Positions 22,509 through 34,500 of a DNA stretch of 57,000 nucleotides are shown here, in pieces. Each line of letters starts with the position of its first letter. Positions within the stretch are counted from its first letter, which is position 1. A program made the translations under genes and the position numbers. The stretch lies in the NCBI GenBank assembly GCA_016946835.1, contig JACVTC010000029.1:914001-971000 (forward strand). The letters are read 5' to 3'. The notes under the pieces were generated by a model. The model was not told where the DNA came from. It saw only the letters and a list, made by a program, of their open reading frames with translations, and made no database searches. This stretch comes from Neocallimastix lanati (nom. inval.) (Eukaryota > Neocallimastigomycota > Neocallimastigomycetes > Neocallimastigales > Neocallimastigaceae).

Positions 22509-23220
22509 ATCAAATTATTCTTTATTAAATATTTATTATTATTATATTATTTATTTAATATTTGTTAATATTTATTTATTTTTTATTAATTTATTTATTT
22601 TTTATTAATTTATTTATTTATTATGATTTATTTTTATTTATTTATTATTTATTTGTTTATTTGTTTATTTATTATTTATTTATTTATTTGTTTATTTATT
22701 ATTTATTTATTTATTTGAAGAAAAACTTTTGTATTTATAAAATAGAAATATGAATATTAAACATAAAAACATATGATGTCATAAATATATATATATAGAT
22801 TTATTTAATATATGAGTATTATATATTTTTATATCCTAAACAATATAACTCTTATTATTTATTTATTTATTTCTATTATTATTTATTTAATTTTTAATAA
22901 AATTTATTATTCATTATTTTTTTTTATTAATATTTCTATTATTATTTATTCATTTATTTTTTATTTATCTAATATTTATTAATATTTATTATATTTTCAT
23001 TATATATTTAACTATTCAATTATTTATTATTGCTATTATTATTAATTATTATTCATTATTTATTTATTAATAAATACTCTTATTATTATAATTTATTATT
23101 TATTAATATATACTATTATTATCTATTTAATATTTATTATTTATTTATTATTAATTATTTATTTAATATTTATTAATATTTATTATTTAATATTTATTAT
23201 TAATTATTATATTAATTAAT
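22509..23220. repeat. ATTT microsatellite field with block copy
   Basis: The sequence right of element B (AATTATTCTTTATTAAATAT onward) repeats the stretch near 14012. A block copy starts near 22717. No gene. Confidence 0.55.
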
Positions 23221-23300
23221 TAACAATATAGGGTTTTGATGTTAAGACTAAATCATCAATCAAAAATACACTTTTTTTTTTTTTTTTGTTATTCAAAGAA

Positions 23301-23356
<56 letters not shown>

Positions 23357-24335
23357 TTAATTAATAAAATAATTATATATTTTAAATTTTTTAGTTAGGT
23401 TTTCATTAATTTATTTTATTTCATTTTATATTTTATTCTTTTTTTTTTTTATAATTTTTTATTTTATTTGTAAATTTCATATAAATTTTTTTAAGTTTTT
23501 TACTTTATAAAAATATTAATAAAATTGAACAAAATAAAAAATCTTAAATATTATTCATAATATTTCATTTTATTTTTTTTTTATTTTATTTCGTTTTTTA
23601 TTATCTTCTGAATTTAATTTAAATTTAAATTTGATGAGTTTTAAATTTTTTTTTTCTTTTTTACAAAATAAATAAAAAAACTTTTTTTTTTTTCATTTTA
23701 TTTTTAATGTTTTAGAATTGAGATTTAAATAACAAAATAATTTTAAAAAAAAAAAAAAAATAAAATAAAATTAAATAATTAAATATTCAATTAATAATTA
23801 AATAATAAAATAATAATAATAAAAAATTTAAAATTTAAATTAATAATAAATCAATAAAAATAATTATTTCTTTTATTGATTTATTGTTAATTATTAAAAA
23901 AAAAAAATTTATTGATAATGGAAATTATTTTATTTATTTATTATTTGTTTATTATTTATTTATTATTTATTATTTATTTATTATTTATTTATTTTTAATT
24001 TAATGATTTTATTTATTAAGTTAATTTTTTATTCTAATTAAAATTTTATTTTATTTTATTTTTTTTATTTTATTTTTTTTTAATAATTTATATTCTACTT
24101 TAATTACTTTAAATAAACTAATTAAAATAAAATAAAAATAAAATTTAAAGATTGAGATTGAAAAAAAGAATAAAAAAAAATTTTTTTTATATTTAATTTT
24201 AAAATACCCGATTAATAAAATAAAATAAATGTTGAGATTGAAAAATAGAAAAAAAGAAAAGAAAAGAAAAGATAAAATAATAAAATATTGAAATATCCGA
24301 TTAATAAAAAAAAATAAAAGTTGAGATTGAAAAAT

Positions 24336-24366
<31 letters not shown>

Positions 24367-25042
24367 TAATAAAATATTGAAATATCCGATTAATAAAAAA
24401 AAATAAAAGTTGAGATTGAAAAAAAAGAAAAGAAAAGAAAAGATAAAATAATAAAATATTGAAATATCCGATTAATAAAAAAAAATAAAAGTTGAGATTG
24501 AAAAAAAAGAAAAGAAAAGAAAAGATAAAATAATAAAATATTGAAATATCCGATTAATAAAAAAAAATAAAAGTTGAGATTGAAAAATAGAAAATAAAAA
24601 TTTTTTTTTTTATTTATTAAATATCCGTTAATATAATAATTATGAACAATTTTTTTTTATATTTTTTTTAACTTCAATTTATTTATATTATTTTCATTGA
24701 TTAATATATAAATTTTTATTATTTATTATTTCATTTTTATTTTTCTGTTTATTTTATTATTTTTTTTTTTTGAAAATTATTAATTATAAATTATTACAAT
24801 TATTATTGAAATATTTTAATATTATTAATTGAATTAGTATTTTTTTTAAAAAAAAATAATTATACTTGAATATTTCTTTCTTTTACTATTTAATATTTAT
24901 TTTTTATTTATTATTATATATTATTTATTATTATTATTTATTATTTACTATTTTTTAAAAAAAAATTTTATTTTCAATCTCCACTCTTGATATTAATAAA
25001 GTTAAGATGATTAATTAAATTTTTAAGATATAAATTAAAACT
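23221..25042. other. AT-rich non-coding region with 49-nt poly-A and a ~80-90-bp minisatellite
   Basis: An uninterrupted A-run lies at about 23306-23354. A minisatellite at about 24130-24640 has units beginning ATATCCGATTAATAAA near 24292, 24384, 24464 and 24546. Each unit then has AAAGTTGAGATTGAAAA and a GAAAAGAAAAGAAAAG purine tract. Other parts are plain AT-rich DNA with no gene. Confidence 0.65.
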
Positions 25043-25058
25043 ATCAAGAATAGAAAAA

Positions 25059-25503
25059 AAACATAGACTTGCACATATGGGTACCCATCTCCCATATGGC
25101 CATACAGTTATTAATTAACTGTAAGGTGATGAGTTATTGGCATACTGTATCAGCTTCGCCGCTCTCAATCGTCGTTACACACTGCCCGGAGATGCATTCC
25201 TAACGTTCCTACATATATCTCTAATGACCACGAGCATCAGAACGGAACCATTAACTCCTCCCTAGTGGGTGTAATCATTGGCGATTGGAAATTTTACAAT
25301 CATCAAGGTCTATGCTTCAATTCAAAGCGTAGTATCAGGGTTGGGTGAAATAATCATCTGAGGGAAAGCCTTATGGACATCACGTGTGGTCTCATGATAT
25401 CCCAGGATAGAAACCTCATCCGATTATTTGGTGCCATGCCGAGGATTCGAACCCCGCCCTCTACAGTAACCTGTATCGTCCTAACCGACTGGACCAACAT
25501 GGC
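25059..25503 (-). mobile_element. tRNA-headed SINE with 16-bp target-site duplication
   Basis: This 445-bp segment of ordinary base composition sits in extreme AT-rich DNA and is bounded by a perfect 16-bp direct repeat ATCAAGAATAGAAAAA (25043-25058 and 25504-25519). On the minus strand the element starts exactly at base 1 of a 72-nt tRNA-like head (25503 down to 25432), followed by a ~370-bp unrelated body. Long perfect duplications and a tRNA head with pol III A/B boxes are the signature of a SINE moved by a LINE. No coding potential is seen. The body contains a palindrome ACAGTTATTAATTAACTGT near 25105. Confidence 0.85.
25432..25503 (-). ncRNA. tRNA-like head of the SINE (pol III promoter)
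   Basis: The acceptor stem GCCATGT/GCATGGC (one G-U pair), D-stem GTCC/GGAC around AGTCGGTTA, and T-arm CGGGG-TTCGAAT-CCTCG fold well. An A box (GGTCCAGTCGG) and a consensus B box (GGGTTCGAATCC) are present. The anticodon arm (TACAG-GTTA-CTGTA) has only a 4-nt loop, so this is not a working tRNA and no amino acid can be assigned. Confidence 0.8.
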
Positions 25504-25519
25504 ATCAAGAATAGAAAAA

Positions 25520-26044
25520 GTGTTAATAATAAATAATAAATAATAAAATAATAAATAATTGAATAATAAATAATCTAACTGAATAATAAATAACTGAATA
25601 ATAAATAATCTAACTGAATAATAAATAACTGAATAATAAATAATAAATAAAGAAATAATTAAATAATAAATAATGAATAAGAATTAATAGCAAAGTCTAA
25701 TATTTTTGTTTTATTATATTATTATATAACAATTAATTATTAATTAATTATACTCTTGGTTGATAACCATATGATTGTTTTTCTTTTTTAATATACTTTA
25801 TATTAATTTATTTTTTTTTTTTTTTTTTTTTTGTTAGGTCTTATTAAAAAAAAATAATATTTTAAATATAATACATTCTAGAGACAAATGTAAATGTTTA
25901 TGTAAACATAAATGTATATGTAAATACAAACAGTGGATGTAATACATGATGTATTATGGTTCAACGTTAAAATGTAATGTAAAAATGTTTGTTTGTAAAT
26001 AAATGATGTAAAATAAGAAATAAAATAAAAAAAAAAAATTGTAA
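25520..26044. other. AT-rich non-coding stretch
   Basis: AATAATAAATAACTG-type repeats occur at 25535-25680. Unique sequence with ATGTAAA/ATGTAAT repeats (about 25880-26010) follows. No gene. Confidence 0.5.
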
Positions 26045-26545
26045 TTAAGGTTTACCGGTACAGGTTAAGTTAATTTTCTTGCTTTGCCTTGAGAGGAGAG
26101 AGAATTACACAAAACAAGTTTGAACTGTTCTTAACATTTCATTTAATCTATTTATTTAATCGAGAGAGAGAGATAATTCCTTTGCCTATTTAGGTATATA
26201 AGTCATGTGGATATAAAAAAAAAAAATTCTACTAAAATTGCAATCTTTCTGACGTTTAGGCATTTGCGCTATCTTATTGGGTTAGGTTTTATTGTCCCAC
26301 CTCTCACCCATAGGAAAGTTAAGAGGGTACTGGAGAGGCACTCCCTCCCGAGGAAAAAAAAGCCTATTTAAAAAAAAAAAAAAAAAAATTCACAGCGATC
26401 AATAATAAGCATATAAGAGCGCTAATGTTGAAACACTCAGTAAGGCCGTTCAGCAGGAACACAATATCCTAAAAGCATAACGGAAGTATCGAGGCTACCT
26501 TACCAGTCCCATGCCCTTAGAGAGGGAGGCTAAAAAGGACGATAC
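26045..26545. other. Higher-G+C island of unknown identity, possible retroposon remnant
   Basis: Two unique stretches (about 26045-26360 and 26390-26545) of ordinary base composition contain GAGGAGAGAG, GGTACTGGAGAGGCACTCCC and TACCAGTCCCATGCCCTTAG. They are separated by an 18-nt A-run and followed by an (AAAAT)n tail at about 26550-26595. No ORF, no foldable tRNA head and no target duplication were found. The A-rich tails suggest reverse-transcribed material on the plus strand. Confidence 0.4.
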
Positions 26546-26839
26546 CCACAGAAAATAAAAAATAAAAATAAAAATAAAAATAAAAATAAAAAAAATGTAT
26601 CATCCATTAAATAAAATTGAATATACTAATTATAAAATAAAAATAAAAAAAATAAAATAAGAATAAAATAAAAATAAAAAAAAAAAGTAAAATAATAAAA
26701 AAATTAAAAAATAAAATCCTTTCTTTTTTTCTATTTTCCTTTTCTTCTTATAATATTTTTTACTTTTTTTTTTTTTTTTTTTCCTTTTAAATAATAAATT
26801 ATAATAAATAATAGTAATAAATAATGATAGAATTAATAA

Positions 26840-26887
<48 letters not shown>

Positions 26888-28323
26888 AATTATAATAATA
26901 AAAAAGAGCCTTTCAATATTCTTTTCTTTATTTTTATTTTTATTATTAACTAATTTTTTGTTTATTCGATTCTCCAAAAATAAATAAATAAATAAATAAA
27001 TAAATATATAAATAAATAAAATTACTAATAATACTTTAAATTTTTTGTTTTTAATCTTTTATTTTTTTTAATCATGTCTATTAATCATTATACGTCCTAG
27101 CAATAATGATTGTTGCTATTGTAGCTGTCTCCTTTCTTCCATTATTTTATTTTATTTTTTTTTTTTATATTTTTTTGTAATTTTAAATTACTAATGTAAT
27201 TAATATTTTAAAAAAAAAATTAAAATCTTCCTTAATTATTTTATATTATTATTATTACTTTTTTTTTTTTTTGTCTTTTTAATATTTTATATATCTTTTA
27301 CAAATATAAATATAAATATTATATATATATATTTTATATTTTTTTTTTTTTTACTTTTATTGACTTTATTTATTTATTTATTTTTATTTATAATTGTTTA
27401 TATACTTTAATATGAAATAAAAAATTTTTTTAAAATATTAAGAATATGTAATTGTAATAAATAAATATTTATATATAAAAATATTGGAATTGTATATATA
27501 TTTGAAATATAAAAATAGAGAAAAGAAAAAAAAAAAAAAAAAGATGTTATAATATTGTAATAATAATAAAAAAAAAATTGCAATGAATAAAAAAAAAAAT
27601 GAAATAATAAAGAATATAATGAAAAAAAAAAAAAATAAAAATAAAATAAAATAAATTAAAATTGTATTGATTGATTGAAATGATTTTAAATAAAAAATAA
27701 TAAAAAATAAATGTATATATATATAAATTAAAATAAAATAAAAAATTAAAAAAATTGCATTGTAAATTGAAAATAAAATAACTTGATATTTATATATAAA
27801 ATAATTTTGAATGCATCAAAAAAAAAAAAATTGTAAAATAAAATTGTAAAGAAAAAAAAAAAAAAAATGCAAATATAATAATAATAAAAAGATATTGTAT
27901 ATTATTGAATTGAAATTGAAATTGAAATTGAAATTATTGCAAATAATATGATAATATAAATGATGAAAATAAAAAATAAAAAAAAAAATAATTGAAAATA
28001 TAATATAAAATTAAATATTACTTAAATATATATATATTAAAAAAAATTTTTTTTGAAGTATGATGGTAATGGTAGTATTAATTTTAAGCTTTTGAGTTTT
28101 TTGTTTTGTTATCATTCCTTTCATAGCTATTCGTTTTTCCCTTTCTATTTCATTTTTTTTGTTATTTTATGAAGATTATTCCCTTCTCTCATAATTATTT
28201 TTTTTTTCATTTACTCATTTACTTTCATATTTACTTTTTCTTACTCTCTTTCAATTTTTTTTTTATAAATTTTAAATAATTTGACTATTAATTTTTAATA
28301 ATCTTTTAATTTTCTTTTTTTTT

Positions 28324-28374
<51 letters not shown>

Positions 28375-28523
28375 TCAATTATATAACTATTTTAATATGT
28401 AAGAATGAAAAATATTTCAATATATATATATATATATAGATTTAAAAGATTTTATATTTTCATCATTTTTTTTTTTTATTTTTTTTTATTACTTTTTAAT
28501 AGAATATTATATATATATTAAAT
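26546..28523. other. AT-rich non-coding region downstream of scaffoldin copy 1
   Basis: TAAA arrays (26840-26890, 26980-27010), many homopolymers including a ~42-nt T-run ending in GTGTGTGTGTG (28320-28373), and short unique AT-rich DNA. The last few hundred bases are the presumed 3' flank of the minus-strand scaffoldin gene. No gene. Confidence 0.5.
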
Positions 28524-31500
28524 TTATAAATAAAGGAAAAGTAACAATATGAAACTTAGGACCAAAGTGAGTGATGGTCGAATCAAATATTTGGCCGAAC
28601 TACTTATATTACATTTTTTGGGATTATCTTCATTTTCTATACATTCTACATAGCCATATTGTTCCACGGAACATATCTTTACTTCATCCGTCTCACGATC
28701 CATCACTACATAGTTATTCATACACACAAGGTCAAACGCGCTGCTCGTTTCTTCCACATTATACGTACAGTTCGTAAAGATACCGCTCACCGACTCCATA
28801 TAATTCCGTCCGCGACGACGCGTCACCGCAGATCCATTGTTATTTCGATGAATATTCCGGATCGCTCGCTTAACATTGCCTGGTAACTCTTCATTCAGCG
28901 CCAGTGGGAAGTTAATGACCACAATTTCATCGTACGAACAGTATTGTGAAATCACCCGTACAAACTTGGATCGACTATCACAGCGATAATACGTCTCATC
29001 CATGTAGTAATATTGTCCTGCCGTACACAGTTGCTTGGTACATTCCGTTGCTTCTAACTCTTCAGAATCATGAACACAGTAGTATATCTCTCCGGCATTC
29101 GTAAGGTAGTAACCAGTTTCATCAATAGGATAACAGTCGCTGTCTTTATCTTTATCACTATTTCTACCTCTATCACTACCACTATTACTACCATTATCAC
29201 TACTATTATCACTACTATTATCACTACTATTATCACTATCACTATTCTTATACTTATCTTTAGAGTTATTGATAGTTTTCCTTCTATGCTTATCTTTCGG
29301 TGGATCACAGTAATACATCGCTTGATCGATCGTGTAGTGATATCCATAGTTTCCCTTGCCTTGGATTTTAATTTCTCCCTTCTTATTTCGCATAAACTTA
29401 TAGATGTAGCTTCGGGAAGGATCGACAGAGACATACGCATACCCTGAAATCGTCGGTTGACTCCATTTTCCATCCTTATATTTTGAAATTGTTTTCGCAT
29501 ACCCATCGTAATAATACGTATCTTCGTCGGGTTCATAGAGTTGACACGACGATCCGAGACAGCCGTACATCACCATTTCACTGTTCCTCGAGAGATACGT
29601 TTCACTCTCCACCGTACTATTCGTGTACAAATTCACCATGTAGTACCCGGTTTGGTCTACCAATTGGGCCGCAAATTGATTCATATAGTAGAGGTGTCGA
29701 GAGAAGCCATAGATATACGTATTGATGCTCTCTGCACGGTAACATTCTCCCGTTTCACGATTCTTAAGTCCGGTAGGAGCGAGGATGAGTTCTCCCTTGT
29801 ACGTGACACAGAATTCATGCTTCTTCATATCCCCATTCGGTGTACACTTGTTATCCTCAAAGATACATCTGATATCCCGACCCCGATCATACGCAAAGAA
29901 ATACTTTTCATGATGGGGATCATACTTCAAAATCCTCTTATTAATATCTGCTACATAGGTCACACTCTTGAATGGCTCAACCGCACGACAATCACTTCCC
30001 TTACAGCGGTATAATTCCACATTGTCATCGTTGTATTCGTTAATATCATTATCACGAATAATACGCTTCTCTTCATTATTGACAAAGATATACGCCGTTT
30101 CATAGATTTGAATGATATAGTCAGTACCGAGGGTATAGATACTCGATTGTTCCGCATAGTACCGGTCATGATACGCATCATCCGCTTCAAGACAATTGGT
30201 CGTGGTGGTCGTTTGCACAAAAGTGGCCGTCTTTCCGGCAATAACTTTCGGTAACACTATGATGGTGTCCGTGGCAAAATAGAGCATGGAATGATCACTA
30301 TTCGTACAGAAATCCCCAGCTCCAATCGACGTCGTGGCCGATTTCATCATGGCATATTCCTGTGTGATGTAGCATTGATCATGTTTAAATTCACAGATGG
30401 GAACCGCTGCTAATTCTTTTACCGTTAGCGCTCTACATTGACCATCTACACATCGAATAATGCCAAAGACATCTTCAGCTTCTCTTATATTGAAGATCTT
30501 TCCTTCTTCTCCTTCTCCTTCTCCTTCTCCTTCTCTTCCACTTTCATCACTAGCCATGGTAATTTCTGAATACTCATCTTCTTCAATTCCTTCCATTGTA
30601 ATTTCAGAATATTCTTCGTCTTCTGCTTCTAATGAAGTCATTTCTCTGCTGCTAGCCATTCTAATTTCTGAATATTCTTCATCTTCCGCTTCTAATGAAG
30701 CCGTTTCCTTACTGCTAGCCATTCTAATTTCTGAATATTCTTCATCTTCCGCTTCTAATGAAGTTGTTTCCTTGCTGCTAGCCATTATTATTTCATAGTC
30801 ATCTTCTTCCTTTTTCTCTTTCTCTTTCTCTTTTTCTTCCTCTTCCTCTTCTAGCGTATTAATTTCATCGCTAGACATCGTCTTTTCAGATTCTTCCTCC
30901 TTTTCTAGGAATAATTCCTCTGGATTCTCTGAATACTTTTTATTCATACCAAGCTTGTTTTGGAAGAGAGATTCAACCTCTTTATCTCTACGATCATACA
31001 ATCTATTCGGTGAAACTAGTCCTTTTAGCGCGCCTCGGAAGACTCCATTATGAACTCGGATGGGTTTACATCTCCTGTTCAAACGACAGTGAATTAATAG
31101 GTCCGGTTCATCCGTCAAGTAAAAACCGCTGAGCGCATCTTCGAGTGAACAGGAAATCACATTGCTGGCTTCCACACAGTTAATAATGGTATTATTATCT
31201 TCCGTGCATTCCGCATTGAAGTAGTAGTGCTCAGACGGTCTAACTTCAAAACAGGTCGTGGAACTTCTACAAAAGATTAAAACGCTACTCGAGTACGTGA
31301 GATAATATCCTGGTTCCCCTTGCGTTACAAAACACCCATCAATTAGGTTACATTCAATGAGTGGATAAATGTTTCGATCCGCTCCGTCATTCAAATATTT
31401 GACTCCTGGGTGGACTTCCATAAAGGTACATTCATTATTGCTGTTACAATGAATAATACCAAGCTTTCCATCCTCACCGTAACCAATATAATTTCCTGGC

Positions 31501-34500
31501 TTATTTACCACTTTTTCACAGACATTATTGATACATTTTATTAAACTACTACCATTGGTATAGTATATTGTTTTTGATCCGTTATTGCCATTACCATCTC
31601 TATTACCACCGGGATTAACAATGTAACAGTTTTCACCATTCTCTTCACAATAAATAATTATCGGCGTCTTCGTTTTACCTTTACCGTCACTATCATTATC
31701 TACTACTATAAAGCCATCTTGATCAACGTATTCCATCTTTCCGTCTTCATTACAACGAATAGCCCTCTTATTTTCCGAATCATAGAGATACGTATTGGGT
31801 TTACATTCTTTACTTTCTGTACAAACTTTGCTAACTTCATTACAAGTTATGATCGTGTTATCCGTTTGATCTCCATCCAAGGAGTTGACCACTTTACCGT
31901 TATTGTCGACAATAATCGTACCATTTTTGTAGTAACGATTAATGTAGTAATACGAGACTCTAAATAACGCATCGCTCGGACTATTAATACCCGGGAATCC
32001 GTTCTTTGGAATCGACGCCAACACAAAAACATCTTGATTTTTAGAGGCTGTGAAGGCCTTCTTTGAATTATAGAACGTCAGCTGTTTATTGGCATAACAA
32101 TAATCTCCTGGTGTAGCGCTCGTTGCCTCTGGACAGGTAGGTGAACTTTTTTCATAACATACATCATTTTCTTTCTCACATACAATGATCTGTTTCTGCG
32201 GATTACCCGCATTAACATAGTATCCAAGTTCTGCCTTGACTGTACTACATCCACCCATGGCATCACATAGAATCAATGGATAGGTATATCGATTGTAACC
32301 ATTATTCAAGTAATACCCTTCAGAGGTAAACGCTGCCTTAAATGTACATCGTTGTACAAGACCTCTTGTGAACATTCTCTTTCTATTCGACCCATTCGAT
32401 CCATTAGACCCTGTAGTCTCCACACATTCAATTAATCCATTGGTTCCATTTTCATCTTTACCTACATAGTACGTGGGGACCTCCATTGGAGTTTGCTTTT
32501 CACATTTCTTTTTAGTACAAGCAATAATGGCATTCTCTAGGTCATTGCTTTCCCCATTCACATAGTATTCTGTTTCATTGGAGTCAACAGTCATTCCTTT
32601 ACATCCATCCTCTTTATTACATGTAATCAACGGATGAATATCACCGTTCTCAGAGTAATTTGAATTGATGTAGATCCCTTCTTTTGTATTGTCTGGATTC
32701 TTCACCTTACATACAACTTGATCGTTACTTGAATTGGTCGAACATTCAATAATACCAGTTTTAGATGACGTGTTGGATGAAGGTGGATTGGATGAAGGTG
32801 GATTGGTACTGCTGCTTCCACTCTCTCCTGCATTTAAATAATGTTCATCACTATCTGTCGTGGCTCCACTACTACTGATACTACATCCCAATTTTTCACA
32901 TTTAATTAACGGCTTATCATCATTCGTCTCTTCATCACTGTTAAGGTAGACGTCATTTATTTTACCATTTTGTAGCTCACACGCTTCCCCTGACTTTTTA
33001 CATACAATGATGGCATCTTTTAATTTATTTGGATTTTCATTTCCAGAATTAACATAATACTGAGGAATTTCATACAAACTTCCTTCTCCTTCTCCTCCTC
33101 CTCCTCCTCCTCCTGAACCATTTGTACTTGATCCATCCTTACCATCAATGGTAACCGCTTCACATTTTCCATCATTACATTTAATGATTTGATTAGTAGG
33201 ATCGCCCAACGCTTTACCATTTTCATCCGTACCCTTATCATAATTTCCATTAATATAGACATCTCCATCATTACCACTAACGGCTTTACACGTCACCTTA
33301 TTTCCTTTCTTGCTACATTCTATCAATTCTCCATCTGGATCCCCATTAACAAAGTATTGTGGCTTGTTCGTTTCTGCTGTGGATTTCTTAGTTTCACAGC
33401 TCGTTCCATCACAATAGATTACTTGACTTGGGTTAGACGAATCAATGAACACCCCATCATCCGCTCCTGGTGTAGGTTCTACTTTCTTACACACTTTTTC
33501 GCCATCCTTCACTTCACATTTAATTAAATCATCTCCACTCAAATAGTATTCATTGTTATCCGTTGACGCCCCAGTGGATTTGGAATTACATCCATTTTCA
33601 TCACAAACAATTAATTGTCCGGTGTTATCATCAACAAAGACATCGCCATCTTTCGTTCCTTTAATAGTACACGCGCCATTTGATTCATTTTCATTACATC
33701 TAATTAATTTACCCCCCGTTTCTTTTCCTGCATTAACATAATTATATTCATCTTTTTCATCATACACAACTGCCGTTTCTTTACATACCCCATCTTCACA
33801 GATTATAAGTTGATTTTGGTTGCCGTCTTTACCATATTTAGCATTTAGATAAACATCTCCTTCATTTGAAGTAATCGATTTACATTCTATTTTACTTTTG
33901 CTATTCGTACATTCAATGACATCTCCACGATAGACGTTACTATTATCTACATCTCCTGAATTAAAGTAATATTCCGGTTTATCCGATGTCGCTTGACTTT
34001 CTGCTAATTCACATTCACCTTCGACACAATTAATGAGTTGATATGTCTTATCAGCTTTATTATAATTCGAATTGATAAAAACTTCATCGCCGTTTTCATA
34101 ATTATTTATAATTTCTTCTCGTGAAACCGTTCGACATCCATTTTTCAATGAACATTCAATGAGTGACGTACCCAAACTGTCTGGATCTGTATTTATATAA
34201 TATTCATTCGTTCGGTCATTCGATTTATTCTTTTCTGAAACACATCCTTTGCTCTCATCATAACAAACAATGATTTGCTCTTGATTATAACTATTGATAT
34301 ATACATTACCCTCTATTGCATCATCAATTAATTTACATTCCTTAAAGCCATTCACTTCATCTTCACATTCAATTATGGCATTGCTTAGACCAGAAGCTCC
34401 TCCATGGACATAATACTCTGGCTCGATATTATTCCTGATATCTTGATTGTCACCTTCATCTATATCATTATAGTAGTAGTAGGCACATTCTTCCTCTGAC

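Noticed and set aside
25432-25503. A functional tRNA gene
   Set aside because: The acceptor, D and T arms fold, but the anticodon arm has a 4-nt loop and the 72-nt segment is the head of a repeat with a target duplication, so it is a SINE head.
29054-34000. Antisense and shifted open frames of 60-160 residues inside the scaffoldin gene, with mirror copies at 36300-41249
   Set aside because: They are shadows of the repeat-rich main frame and occur at mirror positions in both arms only because the arms are identical.
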